Notes: generated from the letters alone by a model not told the origin. Shown: positions 1-8,125, counted from the stretch's first letter. The stretch is 64,000 nt of DNA from Streptomyces sp. NBC_01235 (GCF_035989285.1 NZ_CP108513.1:6076001-6140000); one strand, 5' to 3'. Numbers and translations are program-made.

Positions 1-357
1 GATCTGGTCACTGCCGTCGAGCAGCGGCAGGTACATCCGCACACTGTCGCCCTGCGGCACCTCCACCGTTCTGCGGCTCAGGAACGCCTCGCCGGCAGGG
101 GAGTCCTCGACCGGCTCCGGGCGGCCGACCTCCAGCCTGTGGCCCGGCAGCGGCACCAGCAGCACCTGTTCGTAGTCCTGCAGCAGGATGGAGACCTCCC
201 GCCCTCCGACCCTGGCCACCTCTTCCGCGACGAGTGGGGCGATCAACTCCGGCGGCATCTCGTGGGCCCGGTCCAGCAGCACACCCAGCAGTCGTTCGCC
301 AAACCCCTCAGACCGGTCCACCCCGATCCGGCCCGGCTTCCGCCCACCGTCCGTCAT
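1..357 (-). CDS. Probable SpoIIE/PP2C-type phosphatase, N-terminal part (runs off left edge)
   Basis: An open frame reads leftwards from the ATG at 355-357 and leaves the window without a stop, giving 119 residues. The visible part resembles the N-terminal sensor (GAF-like) segment of Streptomyces PP2C/SpoIIE-family serine/threonine phosphatases: a helical start with the stretch APLVAEEVARVGGREVSILL, then LQDYEQVLLVPLPG and VRMYLPLLDGSDQ. The phosphatase domain would lie outside the window. Such proteins usually act in anti-sigma/anti-anti-sigma partner switching, which fits the broken STAS gene at 3270. The family assignment is inferred from N-terminal similarity only; no catalytic residue can be seen. 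Confidence 0.55.
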   Translation of the reverse strand, partial: MTDGGRKPGRIGVDRSEGFGERLLGVLLDRAHEMPPELIAPLVAEEVARVGGREVSILLQDYEQVLLVPLPGHRLEVGRPEPVEDSPAGEAFLSRRTVEVPQGDSVRMYLPLLDGSDQI

Positions 358-688
358 CGCTGTCTGCTTCCCTTCGGCCCGGGGCATGGGGAACCCATCG
401 GGGTGGCTGCGTCCACGCGGTGTTCGTCGGGCGGCCCGGTGCCCCGGCCTCGTCGAACCGCAGCCGGTGCGGGCGGTGCCGACCGGAACGGCGCCGGCGC
501 CTCCGGCACCCCGACCACGTATCCCGACGCGGTGCCCCGACACAACGCACACCGCGCCCCTCTCGGATCCACCCGGCGGGCAACGGCGATCAGCGTGGCA
601 CGACGCCGGCGACCGGCACAGGCTCGCATCGCCGCCCGGTCCGACGAGCCGATTACGCCCTGGGCGGCATGTCGCCCCCAAACGCCGT

Positions 689-1045
689 TCACCACAAGGG
701 GATTGGGTCGACGGAGCCCAGGCACGCCGACCGGTGGGCGTGCCTGGCCCCGGGGTACCGGTCTTGGCCGAAGGGGCCGAAGGGGCCGAAGGGGCCGAAG
801 GGGCCGAAGGGGTCGAGGGGGTCGAGGGGGTCGAAGGGGCCGAGGGGGCCGAGGGGGCCGAGGGTGGCCATGGCCGGCTGGTCGGTGGCGGAGTCCACGT
901 AGATCCCTTCCAGGGAACCGATCCTGCGCCTCTCCGGGGCCACGAGGCCGTGGTCGCGACACTCCGGACACCGGCGGAATGGATCATGCGCCCTGCTCCT
1001 GGCGGCCGCGTCCGTCGTGCTCCAACGACCCCGGCGTATACACAC
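689..1045 (-). CDS. Possible small protein with CxxC motif and Gly-Pro-Leu/Phe triplet repeats
   Basis: This minus-strand frame has the codon bias expected here (mostly G or C in third position). It encodes a segment with RRCPECRDHG (CxxC, possibly zinc-binding), then IGSLEGIYVDSATDQPAM, then about eleven tripeptides of the form G/D-P-L/F. No good ATG/GTG start follows the hairpin at 1026-1053; the GTG at 1045 lies inside that hairpin, so the start is uncertain and the frame may be a remnant. I do not recognise the protein. The area upstream (about 358-690) has another minus frame with good codon bias but no convincing gene. Confidence 0.3.
   Translation of the reverse strand: MCIRRGRWSTTDAAARSRAHDPFRRCPECRDHGLVAPERRRIGSLEGIYVDSATDQPAMATLGPLGPLGPFDPLDPLDPFGPFGPFGPFGPFGQDRYPGARHAHRSACLGSVDPIPLW
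766..866. repeat. 9-bp tandem repeat (unit GGCCGAAGG)
   Basis: About eleven head-to-tail copies of a 9-bp unit (GGCCGAAGG, drifting to GGTCGAGGG and GGCCGAGGG). The length is a multiple of three, so on the minus strand it keeps a G-P-F/D-P-L/G-P-L triplet reading frame. The copies differ at only a few positions, which indicates recent slippage expansion. Confidence 0.85.
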
Positions 1046-1053
1046 CGGGGTCG
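1026..1053 (-). terminator. Hairpin downstream of the 1126-1464 gene
   Basis: Perfect 9-bp inverted repeat CGACCCCGG / CCGGGGTCG around a 10-nt loop, about 70 bp after the stop of the minus-strand gene at 1126. No U-run follows, which is usual for Streptomyces terminators. Confidence 0.55.
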
Positions 1054-1125
1054 CCCTTCCGGGCCGGTCGCACGTGAGAGTGTGCCGACCCGCTTTCATG
1101 CTATGCCTGGTGCACATTTCGGGCA

Positions 1126-1464
1126 TCAGATGTTTCGCGGTTCTCGTGTCCATTCGGTTCCGCGCGGTCCGGGAAGGGCATTCGCCCAGCGGCAGCCGCG
1201 TTCCTCCAGGACCCACTGGTGATCAGCCAGGAGCGCGCGGACTCTGCTGCGCGCGGTGTCCACCGTGAGGTGGAGGCGGGTTCCGCCGGCCACCGTGCCG
1301 ACGGGACAGCTGCGCCGCTCGGACGAGGCGAAGCAGCGACGGAGAACCTCCGCGACCTGGCGGGCGGCCTCGGGGGACGAGGCGACGAGGCGCACGTCGA
1401 CGTTCCCGGGCAGAGGGCGGTTCCGTCGACTCCTCGGGGTGACGCCGTCCCGGCCTGCCCACAT
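1126..1464 (-). CDS. Conserved-looking hypothetical protein, 112 aa
   Basis: Starts at ATG 1462-1464. The product has a basic, low-complexity start, then a compact alpha/beta-looking stretch (GNVDVRLVASSPEAARQVAE, VLRRCFASSERRSCPVGTVA), a beta-like segment GGTRLHLTVDT and a C-terminal helix RVRALLADHQWVLEE. Third-position GC is high and no competing frame is better. There is no signal peptide or membrane segment, and I do not recognise a named domain. The small cytosolic fold could bind a nucleotide or protein, but that is a guess. It is convergent with nothing and is followed by the hairpin at 1026-1053. Confidence 0.6.
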   Translation of the reverse strand: MWAGRDGVTPRSRRNRPLPGNVDVRLVASSPEAARQVAEVLRRCFASSERRSCPVGTVAGGTRLHLTVDTARSRVRALLADHQWVLEERGCRWANALPGPRGTEWTREPRNI

Positions 1465-1603
1465 CGCCGTAGCGGTGGGCCGCGATCCTTGCGTCGCGTA
1501 TGACCAGGCATTCTTCCCGGTAACGCGCCGTCTGGGTCACCGGGCGGGGACTTCGCCCTCGTTACCGGGCATCGTGTGCATCCGGCTCGGTGATGCTCCT
1601 CCT

Positions 1604-1639
1604 CTCCGGACGGCGCCTTGGGGTCGGGCCTGTCCGGAG
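1604..1639. terminator. Inverted repeat in the 1465-1770 intergenic region
   Basis: Arms CTCCGGAC and GTCCGGAG separated by 20 nt in the roughly 300-bp gap between divergent genes at 1464 (minus) and 1771 (plus). It may be a regulatory palindrome rather than a terminator, since both flanking genes start away from it. Nothing else is evident in this gap. Confidence 0.3.
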
Positions 1640-1770
1640 CAGGAGCGCAAGGCCGAGGAGTACTCTGAAAGCACCGAGGATATTTCGCGCACCGGCTACC
1701 ACGCCGGTGTCGTTTTCGGCGATCGAATAGGCCGGGTCGGCCGCGGTCGGCCCGGGGCAGGGTTCGCGTC

Positions 1771-2418
1771 ATGACTGCGACCATTTCCCTCTCGCCGACA
1801 CACGAAGACCGGCTCTCGTCGTCCTCCCCCACTTCCTCCTCCACTTCCTCCTCTCTCCGTCTGTCGCTGGCTCCTGTCGGCGTCGCACCGGCTCTTCTGG
1901 ACGGCGCATGGTGGCCCCGCTCTCGCGATCTCGGGGCGGAACTCCCGGCCCTGACAGCGGTACTGGATCCGCTGTGGGGGCGGATCACCCGGGTCACGGT
2001 GAATCCCACCCACTGGCCGGTCGTTCCGCGCAAGGTGCCCGTCGCCGGGCATGTGGTGAAGGTGGGCTGGTTCCTGGCCGAGCAGGATCCGCACGAACTG
2101 CTGCTGCTCTCCTACAGCACGGGCCGCTGGAACCTGCTGGTGGTCCCGCCGCGGACGGACCCCGTCTCGGCCGCCTGGCTGATGGCCGCCGCGAGCGAGC
2201 CCCTGGGCACGTCGACCGCGAGCCGGTTGATGGAGCAGGCCGCGCGTCTGCGGACGGCGATGGAGACCGACCGGGCTGTGGAGGCGGTCTGGGACTCCGA
2301 GGGAGGGCATGGGGCCCGCGATCCCGCCGCACGGCCACGGACCCCGGCAGCCATGCCCGAGGGCGGAGATCAAGCCGCCGCACCCGCCGCGACCCCGAAC
2401 CGGCCGATGGGGATGTGA
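1771..2418 (+). CDS. DUF5994 family protein
   Basis: 215 residues. After a Ser/Thr-rich N-terminal tail (about residues 1-30) comes a domain with LLDGAWWPRSRDL, a later WGRITRVTVN strand and GWFLAEQDPHELLLLSYS, followed by WNLLVVPPRTDP. This pattern matches Streptomyces proteins annotated as DUF5994, whose function is not known. The C-terminal 45 residues are Ala/Pro-rich and probably disordered. It is the first gene of an apparent three-gene cassette: the tiny membrane protein at 2424 starts 5 bp after its stop, and a second DUF5994 copy follows at 2568. Start chosen at ATG 1771; no strong ribosome site is visible. Confidence 0.75.
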   Translation: MTATISLSPTHEDRLSSSSPTSSSTSSSLRLSLAPVGVAPALLDGAWWPRSRDLGAELPALTAVLDPLWGRITRVTVNPTHWPVVPRKVPVAGHVVKVGWFLAEQDPHELLLLSYSTGRWNLLVVPPRTDPVSAAWLMAAASEPLGTSTASRLMEQAARLRTAMETDRAVEAVWDSEGGHGARDPAARPRTPAAMPEGGDQAAAPAATPNRPMGM

Positions 2419-2423
2419 GAACC

Positions 2424-2561
2424 ATGGAGACCTTCGTGACCGTGGTCGTGCTCATGGCGATGATCGCTTTGGGCGTGCTCCTCATCCACCTGCTCAACGG
2501 GCAGCAGAGTGGCCGTCCCCGGGCCCCGCGGGGACGCCGCGCCCGCAAAAGAGTGGGGTGA
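2424..2561 (+). CDS. Very small single-span membrane protein, 45 aa
   Basis: ATG 2424 to TGA 2559-2561. The product begins METFVTVVVLMAMIALGVLL, one hydrophobic helix over about residues 4-22, followed by a strongly basic tail (RPRAPRGRRARKRVG) expected to stay in the cytoplasm. It lies 5 bp after one DUF5994 gene and 6 bp before another, so the three are probably co-transcribed. It could anchor or regulate a DUF5994 protein at the membrane; this is inference from position only. Confidence 0.65.
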   Translation: METFVTVVVLMAMIALGVLLIHLLNGQQSGRPRAPRGRRARKRVG

Positions 2562-2567
2562 GTCCTC

Positions 2568-3059
2568 GTGATCCCCATCAGGCTTCTGGCAGACACCAGC
2601 ACGGAGCCGATACTCCCCGGCACCGCGGTCCTGCGGATGGAGACGACGCCGAAGCGCACGGGGACGTTCGACGGCGCGTGGTGGCCGCGGTCACGCGACC
2701 TCGAGAGCCAACTGTCCGGACTGCTCGCCGCGTTGACCGCCCGGCTGGGTCCTCTCGCCCGTGTCGGCCTCGACGCGGGCGCCTGGGACGAGAGGCCGGG
2801 ACATCTGGTGGTCGACGGTCGTACCGTCCGCATCGACTGGTCGGCCGTCGGCGACGACACCATGATCGTGACTCGGGGTGACCAGGACCACTTCATGTTC
2901 CTGGTGATCCCTCCACAGACGGCTCCTTCGCGGGCTCGCGACGCGATGGCCATGGCCGTACGGGACGACAACGACGCCTCGGCCGAACGGATTTTCGCCG
3001 CCACCGGCGTCACCCCCGTCGGCCGGACGCGCGTCCCGCCCGGTGCTCCCGGCTCGTAG
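2568..3059 (+). CDS. DUF5994 family protein, second copy
   Basis: 163 residues from GTG 2568. It shares the key segment FDGAWWPRSRDLESQL with the product of 1771-2418, then LARVGLDAGAWDERPGHLVV, VRIDWSAVGDDTMIVTRGDQ and FLVIPPQTAPS. It is shorter than its neighbour and lacks the long disordered tails. The two DUF5994 proteins are clear paralogues but well diverged, so this is an old duplication. Function is unknown in the family. The genes sit close together and on the same strand. Confidence 0.75.
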   Translation: MIPIRLLADTSTEPILPGTAVLRMETTPKRTGTFDGAWWPRSRDLESQLSGLLAALTARLGPLARVGLDAGAWDERPGHLVVDGRTVRIDWSAVGDDTMIVTRGDQDHFMFLVIPPQTAPSRARDAMAMAVRDDNDASAERIFAATGVTPVGRTRVPPGAPGS

Positions 3060-3202
3060 CCCATCGGATCGCACAGCGCGCACTCCGGTGCCGGAGGCCG
3101 CCTTCAGGGACCGGGGGCAGGAACAGAGTTCAGGAACCGAGGACAGGAACTCGGTCCGCCGGAGCGGAAGTTCATCCCGTCCGTCCCCGCACAAGCACGT
3201 AC

Positions 3203-3246
3203 GCACACCCACTCCCACTCCCACACCCAATCCCACACCCACTCCC
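3203..3246. repeat. Short CCCACT/CCCACA repeat tract
   Basis: Near-perfect 6-bp tandem repeat of CCCACT, CCCACA and CCCAAT units just upstream of the broken STAS gene. It lies between genes, so it is probably slippage-derived and non-coding. Confidence 0.7.
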
Positions 3247-3269
3247 TAATGCGTCCGGACAGAGGAGCC

Positions 3270-3518
3270 ATGGCCCTTCCACAACTGAACGTCTACCGGC
3301 ACGAACGCGGCACCCGTGCTCTGATCACCTTCGCGGGAGAGACCGACCCGGCCACGGCACCGCAGGTGAGCAAGGCGCCGGCCGAGTGCCAGAGCGGTGG
3401 CATTCGCAGCATGGCCCGCGTCGTCGAGATCACCGGCTCCGGATTCCCGTTTCACTCGTTTCCTGCCGCCGACGCGCGACCGTGTCGGATTCCCGTTGCC
3501 GCGGGCGGTGCGCTGTGA
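3270..3518 (+). pseudogene. Degraded STAS-domain anti-sigma-factor antagonist
   Basis: From ATG 3270 the frame begins like many Streptomyces STAS proteins: LPQLNVYRHERGTRALITFA, then GETDPATAPQVSKAP and a helix ending near GGIRSM. The conserved next part of the domain (the DVS serine loop that is phosphorylated in SpoIIAA-type proteins and the helices after it) is missing; the remaining roughly 40 residues do not look like STAS. The gene therefore appears truncated or frameshifted. A functional version would pair with an anti-sigma kinase and a PP2C phosphatase such as the one at the left edge. Confidence 0.55.
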
Positions 3519-3574
3519 TCGCCCTGCCCGGGCGGGAGGAGTGGCGGCACGGTGACGGAAGCACATCGTCCGCC

Positions 3575-4204
3575 ATGAACGGGTTACGTCTGCGCCGACT
3601 GAACCGTTGGCAGGCCGAGTCCCTCAAGGAGGACCTGGCCGACCTGTACGTGGAGTCCTCCCAGGCACGGCCCGGCGAGGGGTACCGGGGCCGGGAGGCG
3701 TTTCTGCGGCGGCTGACCGGCGCCATCCGGCGGCCCGGCTTCGCCCTGCTGATCGCGGAGGGCACCGCTTTCGCCGGGTGTGTCTACGGATTCCCCGTAC
3801 GGCGCGAGGGCACGTGGTGGCGGGGGTTCGACGGGACCCTTCCGCGGAGCGTCGAACAGCTGACGGCGTCCGGTCACGTCTTCGCGATCACCGAGACCGT
3901 GGTTCACCCCCACACGGACGACCAGGGCCTCGCCCGCCGCCTTCAGCACCGCCTGCTCGCCGACCATCACGCCTCGCTCGGGGCGACGTTGGTGGAACAA
4001 GCCGACTCGGCGGTCTGCGACGCCTTCCTGTCGTGGGGCTGGCAGGACATCGGGCTGGTTCGTCGGCCGTCGGACCAGCAGGTTCTCCGACCGTCGGACC
4101 CCGTGGTGCTCCGCGCTCTGGTTCTTCCGCTCGGGCTCGGGCCGCGTACGGCTGCCCACCCGGACGGGCTGGCTCACGAAAATCGCACCCAACGGCCCTA
4201 CTGA
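3575..4204 (+). CDS. GNAT-like N-acetyltransferase
   Basis: 209 residues from ATG 3575; an in-frame GTG at 3515 is an alternative. A GGAAG lies about 14 nt before the ATG. The protein has the general GNAT order: an N-terminal helix region, FALLIAEGTAFAGCVYGFPV (strands beta2-3), HVFAITETVVHPHTDDQGLA (beta4 and start of the acetyl-CoA-binding helix, here DDQGLARRL instead of the classical RGxGxG/A) and GATLVEQADSAVCDAFLSWG (beta5-helix4). The CoA loop is not classical, so the fold is likely and activity less certain. The substrate cannot be told. It stands alone between the STAS remnant and the MarR gene. Confidence 0.65.
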   Translation: MNGLRLRRLNRWQAESLKEDLADLYVESSQARPGEGYRGREAFLRRLTGAIRRPGFALLIAEGTAFAGCVYGFPVRREGTWWRGFDGTLPRSVEQLTASGHVFAITETVVHPHTDDQGLARRLQHRLLADHHASLGATLVEQADSAVCDAFLSWGWQDIGLVRRPSDQQVLRPSDPVVLRALVLPLGLGPRTAAHPDGLAHENRTQRPY

Positions 4205-4250
4205 AGCCGACGCCGATCACGTCCGTCGAGCGAGTCGCCCGGTCGGGCCC

Positions 4251-4673
4251 CTAGCGTGTGGCGAGCCGCTCCAGCAGGGCGGCGCTCCGTGCCAGCAGCG
4301 CCCGTTCCTCATCCGTGAGTTCGGCCTCGATTGCCTGCGCGAGCCAACCGGCCCTGCGGCCGCGCTCCGCTTCGAGCGCGGCCCGGCCGGCGTCCGACAG
4401 TTCGACCAGCGACTTGCGGCCGTCCGTGGGGTGCGCCCGGCGCGTGATCAGGTTCTGTTCCATGAGCAGCCCCACCGCCCGGGCCATCGACTGGGGGCGT
4501 ACGCGCTGATCGGCGGCGAGGTCGCTGGTGGTCATGGCGCCGTTGCGGTCGAGTGCACCGAGCGCGGCGACCTGGCCCAGCGGGATGCGGTCCTCGTGTT
4601 TGACCCGTCGGGTGAGCTTGCCCATCGCGGTGCGCAGTTCGGCGGCGATTGCGGCGGCTTCCGAGGTGGGCAT
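4251..4673 (-). CDS. MarR-family transcriptional regulator
   Basis: 140 residues from ATG 4671-4673 (an ATG 27 bp upstream would lie inside the first operator). The winged helix is clear: [39 protein letters not shown] (recognition helix), [20 protein letters not shown] (wing, with the typical DGR), then a C-terminal dimerisation helix ending [12 protein letters not shown]. It is divergent from the enolase gene, with three CAGCA-N-TGCTG-like palindromes in between, so it very probably represses itself and controls the enolase. MarR proteins usually respond to small aromatic or oxidising molecules; the ligand here is unknown. Confidence 0.9.
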   Translation of the reverse strand: MPTSEAAAIAAELRTAMGKLTRRVKHEDRIPLGQVAALGALDRNGAMTTSDLAADQRVRPQSMARAVGLLMEQNLITRRAHPTDGRKSLVELSDAGRAALEAERGRRAGWLAQAIEAELTDEERALLARSAALLERLATR

Positions 4674-4694
4674 AGGGCACTTTACCCCGTTGGT

Positions 4695-4757
4695 CAGCAA
4701 AGCTGTGCACCTGACCTGCGCAGCAATGCTGTACAGCGAAACTGAACAGCATTGCTG
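4695..4757. promoter_or_regulatory. Three evenly spaced MarR-type palindromes
   Basis: CAGCAATGCTG at 4721-4731 and CAGCATTGCTG at 4747-4757 are perfect 11-bp palindromes around a central base. CAGCAAAGCTG at 4695-4705 is a third, imperfect copy. The three start points are exactly 26 bp apart. They fill the space between the divergent MarR and enolase genes, so MarR-dimer binding here could repress both. The first copy lies about 20 bp upstream of the marR start. Confidence 0.8.
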
Positions 4758-4836
4758 TAGGGTTTGGGGTTGTCGGGCTCAGCGCCAGCGTTGTCGCAGC
4801 CGGGGCCACGGCACACGACAACGGGAAGGAACTCCC

Positions 4837-6144
4837 ATGTCCGCAAAGGCAGTCGGAACCGTCAACGCCGCCATCGAGACCGTCACCGCCCGCCGGATCA
4901 TCGACAGCCGGGGCAACCCCACGGTCGAGGTCGACGTCGTCCTGGCGGACGGGTCCCTGGGGCGCGCGGCTGTCCCCTCCGGCGCCTCCACCGGTGCCCG
5001 GGAGGCCGTGGAACTGCGCGACGGAGACTCCGCGCGCTGGCACGGCAAGGGCGTCGACCGCGCGGTGGCCCACGTCAACGGGGAGATCGCGGCGTCCGTG
5101 CGCGGCCGGGACGCGGCGGACCAGGCGGGTCTCGACGCCGCGCTGGTCGCCCTCGACGGCACCGCCGCGAAGTCTCGGCTCGGCGCCAACGCGATCCTCG
5201 GTGTCTCCCTCGCCGCCGCCAAGGCCGCCGCGGCGGCCCACGGCCAGCCCCTCTACCGCTACCTCGGCGGTGCCGACGCCCACCTTCTGCCGCTGCCGAT
5301 GATGAACATCGTCAACGGCGGCGCCCACGCAGACAATCCGCTGGATTTCCAGGAGTTCATGATCGCGCCCGTGGGCGCGGACACCTTCGCCGAAGCCGTC
5401 CGCATGGGCAGCGAGGTCTTCCACACCCTGCGCCGCGACCTGCTGGCCGCCGGGCACTCCACGGGCGTCGGCGACGAGGGTGGCTTCGCGCCCGCGCTGC
5501 GTACCGCTGAGGAGGCGCTCGACTTCGTGATGACCGCCATCGAGCGCACCGGCTACCGCCCCGGCCCGGATATCGGCCTGGTCATGGACCCGGCGTCGTC
5601 GGAGTTCTTCCGCGACGGGGTGTACGACTACGCGGGCGAGGGGGTGCGCCGCACCCCCTTCGAGCACGCCGACTACCTGGCCAAGCTCATCGACGCCTAC
5701 CCGGTCGTCTCCATCGAGGACCCGATGGCGGAGAACGACCTGGACGGCTGGCGCGAGCTGACCGCCCGCGTCGGCGACCGCTGTCAGCTCACCGGCGACG
5801 ACGTGTTCTGCACCAACGAGACGCTGCTGCGCGAGGGCATCCGCACCGGCGTCGGCAACTCGGTCCTGGTCAAGGTCAATCAGATCGGGACCCTGACCGA
5901 GGCGCTGGCCGCCGTGGCCACGGCCCACCAGGCGGGCTGGACGGCTGTCATGTCGCACCGCTCGGGCGAGACGGAGGACACCACCATCGCGGATCTGGCG
6001 GTGGCGACCGGCTGCGGTCAGATCAAGACCGGCTCGCTCTCCCGCTCCGATCGCACGGCGAAGTACAACCAACTGATCCGGATCGAAGAGGAGTTGGGCG
6101 ACTCGGCGCGCTTCGCGGGCCGCTCCGCACTGCGTCGGGCGTGA
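4837..6144 (+). CDS. eno: Enolase (phosphopyruvate hydratase), probable second copy
   Basis: 435 residues from ATG 4837, with GGAAGGA 6 bp upstream. It catalyses 2-phosphoglycerate to phosphoenolpyruvate in glycolysis. Enolase landmarks are in order: [15 protein letters not shown] near the N-terminus, [16 protein letters not shown] (catalytic His and Glu), GDEGGFAP, the metal ligands in [14 protein letters not shown] and LTGDD, the catalytic lysine in [17 protein letters not shown] and [12 protein letters not shown]. The usual DVAASEF is DPASSEF here. Control by an adjacent MarR regulator, and the position away from housekeeping genes, suggest an accessory enolase used under particular conditions. 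That a main eno exists elsewhere is inferred, not seen. Confidence 0.93.
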   Translation: MSAKAVGTVNAAIETVTARRIIDSRGNPTVEVDVVLADGSLGRAAVPSGASTGAREAVELRDGDSARWHGKGVDRAVAHVNGEIAASVRGRDAADQAGLDAALVALDGTAAKSRLGANAILGVSLAAAKAAAAAHGQPLYRYLGGADAHLLPLPMMNIVNGGAHADNPLDFQEFMIAPVGADTFAEAVRMGSEVFHTLRRDLLAAGHSTGVGDEGGFAPALRTAEEALDFVMTAIERTGYRPGPDIGLVMDPASSEFFRDGVYDYAGEGVRRTPFEHADYLAKLIDAYPVVSIEDPMAENDLDGWRELTARVGDRCQLTGDDVFCTNETLLREGIRTGVGNSVLVKVNQIGTLTEALAAVATAHQAGWTAVMSHRSGETEDTTIADLAVATGCGQIKTGSLSRSDRTAKYNQLIRIEEELGDSARFAGRSALRRA

Positions 6145-6168
6145 ACAGCAGACAGAAGTAGAGACCAC

Positions 6169-6200
6169 GCGGGCCCCCCGATCGCGATCGGGGGGCCCGC
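6169..6200. terminator. Perfect 32-bp palindrome after enolase
   Basis: GCGGGCCCCCCGATCG followed directly by its exact reverse complement, with no unpaired loop in the DNA; an RNA hairpin would open 3-4 central bases. It begins 25 bp after the enolase stop and can act in both directions. Confidence 0.85.
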
Positions 6201-6708
6201 TCGCGTGCCGGGGAGACGACCTTCCTGGGCTGTTCACCTCTGTGTGAACTGCGCCTTCCCGGACCGGTCGGCACGGCGCGCCCTCCCAGTGGCCGGGGAT
6301 CGCGCCGTCAGCGGCTTGGGCAGGCGGCTCGCTGATCACGACCTTCTGGTCGCGGAAGCGGGGCCGGCGTTGCTTTCGCGGCGGAGTTCGCCGCGGCCTT
6401 GGAAGCAGAGGGCCTGGTCGACCGTCTCGTGGATCACGTGCATCTCCGACCGGTTGGGAGAGCCGTAGCTTTATATGACATTCCGATTCTGGTCTGACTG
6501 TGTTCGCTGGAAGTCACCCATATGGACCGCGCATTTACGTTCTCTGTGGTTCTTCGCCAGTTAATCTGAATCCAACCTCTTTCCCGGGAACGCCGTGCAG
6601 GCCATTGAAACCCGCGGCGCATGTCAGCGAGAAGAGGTTCCGGCTCGCGGCTACTCGACGAGGACAGAAAACTATTCACCGTATTTCCCTAGAGGAGTAG
6701 GCCCCTCG
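6201..6708 (+). promoter_or_regulatory. Upstream region of the ice-binding-fold gene
   Basis: No convincing gene in these roughly 500 bp. From about 6465 the sequence becomes markedly AT-richer (for example TTTATATGACATTCC near 6470 and TTCACCGTATTTCCC near 6675), unlike the surrounding DNA. This is expected for a promoter and leader. A purine-rich AGAGGAG at 6690-6696 lies about 13 bp before the ATG at 6709. Confidence 0.45.
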
Positions 6709-8049
6709 ATGACGCAGAACATCTCTGGTGCGAATAAATTTCGCACAAGGCCCGCCTGGATCGCGACGGTCATCACGGCGTTGACCGCTGCTGTCGCAGT
6801 GGTAATGGTGCCGACACAGGCAAATGCCATTACGACACCAGTTCCCCTTGGTACTGCCACCAGCTTCGCGGTGCTGGGCGGCGAGGCGGTCACCAATACC
6901 GGTTCTTCCCTGATCAGCGGAGACGTCGGGGTGTCACCAGGGACTTCGGTTACTGGATTTTGTGCCCCAGTGCCGCCACCGGCGATCCCCGCAGTTCCGC
7001 CGTGTGCCAATGTGATCAACGGGACCGTCCACGTGGCAGACGGGCCGGCCAACTCTGCCCATGCCGTACTGCAGAATGCGTACACCGTCGCCGCGGCCCG
7101 GGGCCCCGTCGATGGCACCCTCAACTCGGAGCTCAGTGGCGCGGGCGGCCCGACGGGGCTGGGTCCGGGCTTGTACAACTTCGTCCCTGGCGTGGTCACG
7201 AACTCGGGTGTTCTCACGCTGAACGGCGGCCCCGACGCCGTCTGGGTGTTCCAGGTCCCCTCCGGACTGACGCTGGCATCCGGCAGCCGAATGCAATTCA
7301 CAGGCGGCGCCACGGCATGCAATGTCTTCTGGCAGATCGGAAGTTCCGCCAGTTTCGGCAGCGACTCCTTCTCCGTGGGCACCTTCTTGGCCCACACCTC
7401 GATCACCATGGAGAACAGGGCGGCGGTCGAGGGCCGGGTGCTGGCCGGTGCTGTGGACGAGTCCGGGATCGTGTCGATGATCAACAACACGATCACCCGG
7501 CCGATCTGCGGGGCCGCCACCAGCGGTGGAACGACCACCGGCACCAGCGCAGGAACGACCACCAGTGGGGGGCTCCTCAGCGGCGGTCTCGTCAGTGGCG
7601 GACTTCTGGGCGGACCCATCGTCGGGACCGGCGGCACCTCGGGCAACGTCGCCGGCAACACGTCCGGCAACACGTCCGGGAACACCGCCGGAAACTCGTC
7701 CGGGAACACCGTGGGCTCCACCGCCGGGAACACCGGGAACACCGCGGGCAACACTGCCGGGAACGGTGTCGGCGGGCACGGCCATGCGCCGGGCGGGCCG
7801 GGCGGGCCGGGCCATGAGGGCAGGCCGGAAAAGCCGCACCACGGCAAGCCCGACCACGGCAAGCCCGACCACGGCAAGCCCGACCACGGCAAGCCCGACC
7901 ACGGCAAGCCCGACCACGGCAAGTACGACTACGGACAGCCCGACCACGGCAAGTCCGACCACGGCAAGCAGCCCGACGAGGACTACGGCTACGACGGGGC
8001 GCCCAAGGTCTACGAGGGCGACGACCACTCCAAGAGCCACGAGGGCTAG
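6709..8049 (+). CDS. Secreted ice-binding-fold (DUF3494) protein with repetitive tail
   Basis: 446 residues. A Sec signal peptide (residues 1 to about 43: basic start, hydrophobic core ATVITALTAAVAVVMVPTQA, cleavage near ANA) is followed by the DUF3494 ice-binding-like domain. Its landmarks are LGTATSFAVLGGEAVTNTG, ISGDVGVSPGTSVTGF, NSELSGAGGPTGLGPGLYNF, DAVWVFQVPSGLTLASGS, GATACNVFWQIGSSASFGSD and the terminal ENRAAVEGRVLAGAVDESG. After about residue 270 the chain is low-complexity: Gly/Thr-rich, then SGNT/AGNT repeats, then (PDHGK)n with acidic ends. The domain forms a beta-solenoid and in various bacteria binds ice or acts as a surface adhesin. In a soil actinomycete an adhesive or matrix role is at least as likely as ice binding. 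Confidence 0.88.
   Translation: MTQNISGANKFRTRPAWIATVITALTAAVAVVMVPTQANAITTPVPLGTATSFAVLGGEAVTNTGSSLISGDVGVSPGTSVTGFCAPVPPPAIPAVPPCANVINGTVHVADGPANSAHAVLQNAYTVAAARGPVDGTLNSELSGAGGPTGLGPGLYNFVPGVVTNSGVLTLNGGPDAVWVFQVPSGLTLASGSRMQFTGGATACNVFWQIGSSASFGSDSFSVGTFLAHTSITMENRAAVEGRVLAGAVDESGIVSMINNTITRPICGAATSGGTTTGTSAGTTTSGGLLSGGLVSGGLLGGPIVGTGGTSGNVAGNTSGNTSGNTAGNSSGNTVGSTAGNTGNTAGNTAGNGVGGHGHAPGGPGGPGHEGRPEKPHHGKPDHGKPDHGKPDHGKPDHGKPDHGKYDYGQPDHGKSDHGKQPDEDYGYDGAPKVYEGDDHSKSHEG
7838..7974. repeat. 15-bp tandem repeat coding for H-G-K-P-D
   Basis: Eight or nine copies of a 15-bp unit (CACGGCAAGCCCGAC), some changed to TACGAC or TCCGAC, within the ice-binding-fold gene. Near-identity of adjacent copies points to recent expansion. 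The encoded His/Lys/Asp-rich tail could bind metal ions or polyanions. Confidence 0.9.
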
Positions 8050-8081
8050 GCAGCGCACCGCGGCCAGTCGGCTCACCGGAT

Positions 8082-8125
8082 GACGGCGCACGGCGGAATC
8101 CTCATCGAGTCCGCCGCGCGCCGTC
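8082..8125 (+). terminator. Terminator of the ice-binding-fold gene
   Basis: Sixteen-base arms GACGGCGCACGGCGGA and TCCGCCGCGCGCCGTC with one mismatch around a 12-nt loop, starting 33 bp after the stop codon at 8049. Confidence 0.8.

Noticed and set aside
766..866. Short tandem repeats considered as a CRISPR array
   Set aside because: The 9-bp unit has no spacers; no region in the window shows the 25-40-bp repeats with unique spacers of a CRISPR array.
4309..6339. Long minus-strand open frame across eno
   Set aside because: Antisense to enolase and the MarR gene, whose motifs are unambiguous; it is a GC-driven shadow.
6205..6468. 87-codon frame after the enolase terminator
   Set aside because: No ribosome site or recognisable fold; the codon pattern does not fit the neighbouring genes.
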